In this document: positions 59,001 to 64,000 of the stretch, in pieces
Layout: each line of letters starts with the position of its first letter
Numbering within the stretch: the stretch's first letter is position 1
Origin: Sphaerolaimus hirsutus
Taxonomy: Eukaryota; Nematoda; Chromadorea; Monhysterida; Sphaerolaimidae
Assembly (NCBI GenBank): GCA_964036195.1
Contig: OZ038455.1
Span: 6,713,855-6,777,854, forward strand
DNA: 64,000 nucleotides
Direction: 5' to 3'
Program-made: the position numbers and the translations under genes
The notes under the pieces: model-generated
The model's input: the letters and a program-made list of their open reading frames with translations, nothing else
Told to the model about the DNA's origin: nothing
Database searches by the model: none

Positions 59001-61948
59001 GAGGAAACTATCCACCATGCCGCCATCGTTAACAAAATCAAAATTGTTACAAAAAAAATTAAAAAAACTTTTAAGGGACACGCTTTTGGCGCTTAGCGCT
59101 ATTTTTACGTGACGCCAGAAAAACGCCTGGCACTGGCGCTTGGCGCTAGCGCCGAAGCAAAAAGCGCCATGGCGCGATTGGCGCTTGGCGCCAAAGTCAC
59201 CATTCACTACCCATCACTACCACAAAGTCACTACTCATCACTCTACCCACCACTCTGTTGTCACGTTTGTCCACTTGCGGAATTTGCAATCCACATGTTC
59301 CGTAATTCACGTAACACCAAATTAAAACTGCCCAAATTCCCATTTGGTCACGTACCACTTTGTTCCATTGCAATTCGGCAGGGGGGTTGCCACTGGCTCT
59401 GCAGGTCAAATCGATCGGTTCACCGGGGCGCACAATTAGTGGATTACTGTCGGGCACCAGGGTTACGGAGGGGGGCACTAAAATGGGGGGTCATTTGATG
59501 GCGTCAGGAAAAAGTGAGACATGTAAAAATGTAGAACATGAGAAATGACATGGAGATAGAATCATTTATAGTCCAGTGACATGACACTATGCACCCGCAG
59601 AGTTTTGTTTATGACGCATGTTGGAAGTGTCGTTGGAAATGACAAGTAATAAAGCACACGATTTTTGTGAAAAAATGGAGACAAAAATTTTTGCTGTTGA
59701 AATTAAAAAGTTATGACAGCAACGATTGTTTTCTTTATTTTTAATGAAAATCGCATGTGTTGGCACGGTTCCAGCGTGAACCACGCGTGCAAAGCGTTCA
59801 GTCACTAAATAGAGTATGTTCTCAGTTCTGGAATCTGGCATTAAGTGTTGAATGTGCAATAGCATTTTTTATTTGCGAATTTTTATAAGGTAGATAAATG
59901 TGTTCAAACGGTCCAAAAAACGACTTGCTTCACAGGTGAATTTGTGATAATTTCACTGGAGCTTTACACAAATTGCAACTAGAAAGCAGCGTCAAAATTT
60001 CCCGATGAAAGAATACCACTTTAGCGGACCTTAAATGAAGCCACAAAAATAATCTGAAACAAACCTTGCACAATCAATTCATGCGTAATCTTCTTATCAC
60101 TGCCCGCAATCATGCACACATATTTTCCCGAGTCATAATAATCCACAGAATCGATTATCATGTCCCAGACTCCGCCCATCCCGTCGGCAGCCAGTCGAAA
60201 CCTGTATTTTTGTCACAGTTGTTAAAATGTATTTAGATTTACTTGAAAAATAGATATACTCGAGTACTCGGTAAATACATTCACTAATACTTTCGAAAAA
60301 GTACCTGAACTCACCTGTACGCGTACCTTTTTAAAGTATGCATACACAGAAAATGTGTTTTGGAAATTAAAAATTGCTATTAAATTTTTTGTCGCTAAAT
60401 TAAAGATACGTCGTTTGAGTGTACTGGAATCAGGTCTTTCTCAACTACGGTGTACGGAACCGAAAAATCACCCATTCCTGTAAACTCAAATGCATCTGAT
60501 AAATTTACTAAATCTTCAAAATATCATTATCAAACCATTGACATTCAAAAAAAAACTTTTGTCATCTCAAAAATCTCCGCACCCACCTATCATCGGGAGT
60601 GAGCCTGCCATCCTCAGCGAAAAGTAATTTGGTGGTATTTTCGTTCGGTACTTCCCGTTCCCACATTATTGCCTCGTACTCTGAAAAGTGTCAAAGGTGA
60701 AATGTGAAAGTGTACATTTTTTGTAGGGAAATATTCTACTGGGAGTCAAAATATCTGTCAAATGAGTACTGGGAGTTCAAAAAAATTCTGGCGAGATAAT
60801 TAACCCACCTCGAAATACCCGACTGAAGCTCTCTGTGCATGTTTACCCGCTGTGCATGTAGACCCTAATTTTCACACAAAATCGCTCATTTTTATACCAT
60901 TTTATACATGTTCACCTTCAAAATCACTAGTTCATGTGTTTTATTGTCTATGTTCAGCTATTTCTTGTAGTATATGTGCTTATATACCCATTTTTAGTAA
61001 TTTTTCACCTAGTTTTAGCGATTTTTCTACCTTTTTTCCTCATTATGAAAAAGCCTGTACAATGAACCCCCACGAACCCCCAAACCCCCTAAATTTTTTT
61101 CTAGCTATCTATCCCTCCAGAGGAGCGATTAGCCATCTATCCAACCCCCTGGAGGCTCAAACTCTTGAATACTCCTGACATGCACAGCGGGTAAACATGC
61201 ACAGAGGCACAGGCCCGAAATACCCCCCCCCCCTTCTCGCTTAACACACCCTCAAAAAATAAACTCCGGGGGTAATTCGATGAAATACGGTATATTTTTG
61301 AACACCTACCCAGTGCCCACTCCTTATATCTTCGAAAAACTCAACACATTGTCATTTGACACGTGTAAGTTTAGTGAACAATATAAAAAAGTAAAAGATG
61401 ATAATATTAACATCAAAAATTCCGAACCCCATCACATAACTCCTATACTCGGCGAATATGATACTCTGCACTCGCACTCATTTATGCCTCACTTTGGAAG
61501 CGTGCCAATCATGATGAATTTTTGTATAAAAGATGAAAAATCAATGTTGTGAATAAGCTAACGTATAGCGTTCTAACAGATAATGCCTTTTTTTATTGCT
61601 AATGAACTTTCTATGAAAATTGCACGCGTGAAAAAATCGTTGGCACACTTCCAGCTGGAACCACGCGTGCAGGGTGTAAAGTGACAGGAGTATAAATTAA
61701 CGGACAAAAAACACCCCCAAAGTTGCGTGGTTTATCCAAAAATACACGATATTATCATCTAAAAACGCACCATTATCCACAACTTTACAAGGCAGCGTCA
61801 CACTCTGTCCCATTTTGGCCCGGTGTATTCCATCCCCGCTATCCACAAATTTCGCCTCTTTCCCATACAACTCCAGTAGATTCGCGGCGGCGTCGCTTTG
61901 GCGCAGTGCCAAAATTAGTGACATAACTATTTTTATTGCGACGTTCAT
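52961..61948 (-). CDS. GPI-anchored Ig/FN3 cell-adhesion protein (klingon/wrapper-like)
   Basis: Ten-exon model, 521 residues: 61771-61948, 60587-60680, 60065-60201, 59356-59477, 58748-58997, 57463-57593, 56875-57034, 56129-56311, 54860-55054, 52961-53076. All splice sites are GT-AG and all phases agree. Domains: signal peptide (1-22), Ig1 (about 30-135), Ig2 (about 138-260), Ig3 (about 262-360), FN3 (about 361-483), and a hydrophobic C-terminal GPI signal in the last exon. Each Ig has its Cys, Trp and Cys (PCKVV/MWERE/YVCMI; LTCRA/LQWNK/YECTA; LTCVF/VTWMH/YTCRV). Three Ig plus one FN3 plus GPI, at about 520 residues, is the architecture of insect Klingon and Wrapper, which mediate homophilic or glial adhesion. 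Orthology to either one is inference. Confidence 0.88.
53223..53370 (+). mobile_element. Family A MITE in Ig gene intron 9
   Basis: GTGCCAATCCCAGACCCCG ... AAGGTTTAGGAGTGCCCCCTG. It lies within a larger intron and opposite to the gene, so it does not act as an intron itself. Confidence 0.7.
53440..54522. repeat. 'ttttcgaattttcgaa' inverted repeat with nested family E
   Basis: Arms of 'ttcgaatttttcgaa' words at 53450-53600 and 54360-54510. A family E MITE (53871-54223, TACCGTATTTCCTAGAATTA ... CAAGTAAATACGGTA) lies between them. All of it is inside intron 9 of the Ig gene. Confidence 0.6.
54860..55054 (-). CDS. Ig gene exon 9: second half of FN3
   Basis: Acceptor 'ccccaattcag'. It continues TLLSKTQRHTWSS..., then YDIQIRAKNDHGWGSF, the conserved F and G strands of an FN3 domain. 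A basic, Ser-rich linker follows, ending RMTE. Donor GAAA|GTGAGT (phase 1). Read-through would stop four codons later, so the donor is needed to reach the anchor exon. Confidence 0.88.
55285..55840. mobile_element. Tc1/mariner-like MITE with long inverted repeats
   Basis: CAGGGTGCGGCAATTTAGAC ... GTCTAAATTGCCGCACCCTG, flanked by TA on both sides. The arms match for about 190 bases (including GGTGGTGGAAAAGTGACAATT at 55460 and 55650). The short centre carries a 'gttcaaacgggattgac' fragment. It lies in intron 8 of the Ig gene. Confidence 0.85.
56129..56311 (-). CDS. Ig gene exon 8: first half of FN3
   Basis: Acceptor 'aaaattccag'. It begins G/LPGPPLISVDG, a typical start of an FN3 domain after an Ig. 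It then has ISLRWHI and ITEYEIRWK (strands B and C). Donor AAGG|GTCTGT gives phase 1, which alone fits exon 9. Confidence 0.87.
56494..56707. mobile_element. Family D element in Ig gene intron 7
   Basis: TAGTGATGGAAAATCGTCAC ... TTTTTCTATCACCA, with GGCGCC words. It is inserted in a family E fragment (56400-56493 and 56708-56725). The two flanks, 'cccatggg' and 'tcctgggg', are no exact duplication. Confidence 0.6.
56875..57034 (-). CDS. Ig gene exon 7: second half of Ig3
   Basis: Acceptor in a long pyrimidine tract (tccccccccccag). It encodes LSTPGRLAMFQAVR, a predicted N-glycosylation site (NHT), then DVNEADFGTYTCRVAN with the domain's second Cys. Donor ACTG|GTTTGT (phase 1). Confidence 0.9.
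57463..57593 (-). CDS. Ig gene exon 6: first half of Ig3
   Basis: Joined to exon 5 it reads VNVH/FAPQVHTP. It then has GESVNLTCVFVAEPEPQVTW (first Cys and core Trp) and ends FPLE. Acceptor 'cctacgcag', donor GAG|GTCAGT at phase 0. Confidence 0.92.
58748..58997 (-). CDS. Ig gene exon 5: second half of Ig2
   Basis: Acceptor 'tttcctccag'. It starts KNGLHAVGG, then a long Thr/Pro/Ser-rich stretch (PIPTTQDENPPSTSVQG), then FYIAKATSADSGTYECTARN with the second Cys, and ends RRQIRVNVH. Donor CATT|GTGAGT (phase 1). The stretch between the core Trp and the DSGTYEC motif is longer than in a usual I-set domain. Confidence 0.88.
59079..59215. mobile_element. Family D fragment in Ig gene intron 4
   Basis: 'ggcgcttagcgct' and 'gccatggcgcgattggcgcttggcgcc' words, ending 'cccatcactac'. 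The intron is only 358 bases, so this fragment is over a third of it. Confidence 0.55.
59356..59477 (-). CDS. Ig gene exon 4: first half of Ig2
   Basis: Acceptor 'cccattttag'. V/PPSVTLVPDSNPLIV, then GEPIDLTCRASGNPPAELQW with first Cys and Trp, ending NKV. Donor GTG|GTACGT at phase 0. Confidence 0.93.
60065..60201 (-). CDS. Ig gene exon 3: last part of Ig1
   Basis: Acceptor 'aaaatacag'. FRLAADGMGGVWDMIIDSV, then DYYDSGKYVCMIAG with the second Cys, ending ITHELIVQ. Donor CAAG|GTTTGT (phase 1). Confidence 0.92.
60587..60680 (-). CDS. Ig gene exon 2: middle of Ig1
   Basis: Acceptor 'cacttttcag'. E/YEAIMWEREVP with the core Trp, a predicted N-glycosylation site (NTT), and DGRLTPDD. Donor GATAG|GTGGGT (phase 2). 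Confidence 0.88.
60832..61205. mobile_element. Inverted-repeat element with 'tatctatccctccag' module
   Basis: Ends CTCTGTGCATGTTTACCCGC and GCGGGTAAACATGCACAGAG. It is inserted in a family E MITE (60790-60831 and 61206-61292, ending GATGAAATACGGTA). It lies in intron 1 of the Ig gene. Confidence 0.75.
61455..61684. mobile_element. Family M inverted-repeat element
   Basis: 'gatactctgcactcgcactc' and 'ctttggaagcgtgccaat' on the left; 'ggcacacttccagctggaaccacgcgtgc' on the right. Similar to the copies at 49719-49940 and 59580-59810. All three lie in or just after the Ig gene. Confidence 0.6.
61771..61948 (-). CDS. Ig gene exon 1: signal peptide and start of Ig1
   Basis: ATG at 61946-61948. MNVAIKIVMSLILALRQSDA is a signal peptide (positive start, hydrophobic core, small residues at the cut). 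It is followed by KMGQSVTLPCKVVDN with the first Ig Cys. The donor AATG|GTGCGT (phase 1) is preferred over read-through, because it alone joins the Trp-bearing exon 2 in frame. No upstream in-frame ATG improves on this start. Confidence 0.85.
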
Positions 61949-63171
61949 TTTGAGTGATTAGGGTGTGAATTTATTTTTATTTAGAATAGATAGACTGATT
62001 AATTCAATTTGATGCCGAATGTGAATGAAATGCGGTGAATTAATAGGAATTATTTGAGCACCTCATAGACTAGGATGCATTGCACTGGAATTTGTCTTTT
62101 TGGCAGTCGATTTTTTGCGATGTCTGCAGAATGAAAGTGAATGAAATGTTCATTACGCAATTTTGAAAGGGTGATTAATGAAGCAAATGGTAATGAGTTA
62201 ATTTTCTATTTATAAATGCCAGACTTTACTTGATGCACCGCGGTTAGCATCGCAAAATGGATGATTTTGATAAAATATAGGTAATCTCAAACAATGTATC
62301 AAAAAGAAAACGAAATTAGATCTCACTGAAAAACGCAGTTAAATATAAAAAATATTTTTGATCCCATGAATAATATACTGTATTACCTCGAAATACCCCC
62401 ATGGGGGTTTATTATTTCGCCAGCAAAATTTGAGGGGGGAGGTTAATTCGAGGGGAGGTTAATTCAAGGGGGGATAATTCGAGGTAATACGGTATACTTG
62501 ATCAAATTACTCTGAAAAACAGGAGAAAATATAGATAAATGCAACATTTTGACTCTTTCTGATATAAAAAAATATAAATCACCAAGGATTTTCCAATGCT
62601 GATCGAGGTGAATTTTTGGACACGGAAAATCTTCCGTGAACCAAAATTTCTGTCTCAAAAATGCCAAATTACCACATTCGTAAACGCAATATCGCACTAA
62701 TTTGAACTGAAATAATGATACATTCTCACATCGAAAGTAAACAGTCACCATTTCGAACGTTTATTTGACTGCGCGCGGAAAAGTCAAGTATGTGCAAAGT
62801 TTAAGGAGCCCTGACATTTCCGATTTTTAGTGAGCTCCATTTCCACCTAACACAGTCCAACAAATTTACATGTAAAATAGTTCGGCTTGTCAGATAAATA
62901 GGCGTTTGAAAAAATGGCGTAAAGCGCAAGCCAAAATATAAAAATTCTATCAAGAATATACCATATTTCATCGAATTACCCCCAGGTGGTTTATTATTTC
63001 GCCGGAAATTTTTTGAGGGAGGTTAATTCAAGGGGGGTTATTATTTCACGTGAAATTTTACGAAGTTCCATTATTTTTGTAACATAGTCGGAACCAGAAA
63101 AATTCAACAATAACAGAGGTGTAATAGCGTCTATAGAATAGGGGGGGGGGATAATTCAAGGAGACCAGTGG
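61949..63171. other. Upstream flank of the Ig gene with family E MITEs
   Basis: Should contain the promoter and 5' UTR of the Ig gene, but I see no clear TATA or initiator that I would commit to. Family E MITEs lie at 62376-62494 (TACTGTATTACCTCGAAATA ... GAGGTAATACGGTA) and about 62959-63165. Confidence 0.45.
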
Positions 63172-63409
63172 CTAGGTCCGCAAACGAAGAAGTGAGAAGT
63201 GAAATGGCAAAGGCGAAGTAAAAGCGCAAAGGCGAAGTGAAACGGCAAGTGAAATGGCAAGTGAAATGGCGAAAGCGAAGAGAAATCACTTTTTATTTAT
63301 ATTTATTTTTACTTCGCTTTTGCCAATTCACATGCCGTTTCACTTGCGCTTTGTCTTTTACTTCGTCTTTGCCATTTCAGTTCTCACTTCTCATTTTCCG
63401 AACTGGCAC
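63172..63409 (-). mobile_element. Family B MITE
   Basis: On the minus strand it starts CCGG|GTGCCAGTTCGGAAAATG and ends CGTTTGCGGACCTAG. The arms have 'gcgaagtgaaatggcaa' words as in the copy at 34784-35037. Confidence 0.7.
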
Positions 63410-63457
63410 CCGGTAAATCTCCCTATATTTTCAGAAGGCTGATGACAGGCGTTATCC

Positions 63458-63928
63458 TACCGTATTACCTCTAATATAAGGTGTACCTTATATTGTTTTC
63501 GTCACATTTTTCGAGCCAAAACTTATGCCTTATATTAGAGGGTACCTTATATTAGAGGGTACCTTCAATTATTTTCACCAGATTTTAAAGAAATTTCAGT
63601 AACAGTGAACAACGATACAATTCATTTTTTTCAAATTGGAATGTACAAAATAGGTGGTACAGTATCACTACAAAATGGCAGAAGTCGACCAAGAGTTATC
63701 GCAGTGCCCTTCGGCACCATTTCCATCATTTTCCGCCATGTTTGGCGACCGTTTTTATGATTTTGCGCGTTTTGGCACGCAGCCAGCTGTGCCTAATATT
63801 AAAGGTTTGCCTTATATCAGAGGGTACCTTATATTTATTTCGTCGCCTTCAAAATAGCCAAAAGTTATACCTTATATTAGAGGGTACCTTATATTAGAGG
63901 TATGCCTTATATTGGAGGTAATACGGTA
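63458..63928. mobile_element. Family E MITE, 'accttatattagagg' subfamily
   Basis: TACCGTATTACCTCTAATATA ... TATTGGAGGTAATACGGTA. The sub-terminal parts repeat 'gggtaccttatattaga'. The centre (63640-63790) encodes an open stretch that looks non-repetitive but matches no family I know. Confidence 0.75.
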
Positions 63929-64000
63929 AATCCAGTGTTCAAATCCACTCGCATTTCCTTGCCGAGCGCAATTTTAATAATTATATTGGCGCCACGCCAA

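Noticed and set aside
61697-61770. Read-through of Ig gene exon 1 to …VYFWINHATLGVFF
   Set aside because: It contains a Trp that mimics an Ig core, but no donor further downstream joins exon 2 with the right phase as well as AATG|GTGCGT does, and exon 2 already supplies the core Trp.
63654-63857. Plus-strand frame starting MVQYHYKMAEV
   Set aside because: Lies inside a family E MITE and ends in its repeat words; no family match, so not called as a gene.

Overview
This is a window of a repeat-saturated animal nuclear genome. It has interrupted genes with GT-AG introns, no operons, one 200-base assembly gap (38210-38409), and two recognisable multi-exon host genes, both on the minus strand. 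A GPI-anchored protein with three Ig domains and one FN3 domain, of the klingon/wrapper type, suggests a protostome and probably an ecdysozoan. I cannot name the species.

Gene 1 (27888-35188, minus, 5' end missing) encodes the C-terminal part of a receptor guanylyl cyclase. Its exons join in phase: part of a NIT-like sensor domain, a transmembrane segment, the signalling/dimerisation helix, the full class III cyclase catalytic domain and the C-terminus. No kinase-homology region is seen between membrane and helix. Gene 2 (52961-61948, minus) is a complete ten-exon model of 521 residues: signal peptide, Ig, Ig, Ig, FN3, GPI-attachment signal. A third, unrecognised gene with a coiled-coil segment lies on the plus strand at about 40.3-41.2 kb.

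Left part (1-27.8 kb): I found no convincing gene. It is a patchwork of miniature inverted-repeat elements, GC-rich fragments and AT-rich spacer. Middle (36.2-42.8 kb): a hAT-like shell with an exact 8-base target duplication encloses a frameshifted BEL/Pao reverse transcriptase. Next come a Ty3-type pol fragment (RNase H plus integrase) that abuts the gap, the coiled-coil gene, and a 59-base satellite grown from a MITE. Right part (42-64 kb): nested elements and then gene 2, whose introns are also full of elements.

At least six elements have exact 8-base target-site duplications (hAT style), and others end at TA (Tc1/mariner style). No transposase gene is in the window.

The most interesting observation concerns one palindromic family (family A), with about fifteen copies here. 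Two introns of the cyclase gene (28477-28667 and 32002-32204) consist of exactly one copy each, from the first to the last intron base. The element's two distinguishable ends, GGTGCCA and TGCCCC(C)AG, supply the 5' and 3' splice sites. These look like introners: transposable elements that insert into exons as ready-made introns.
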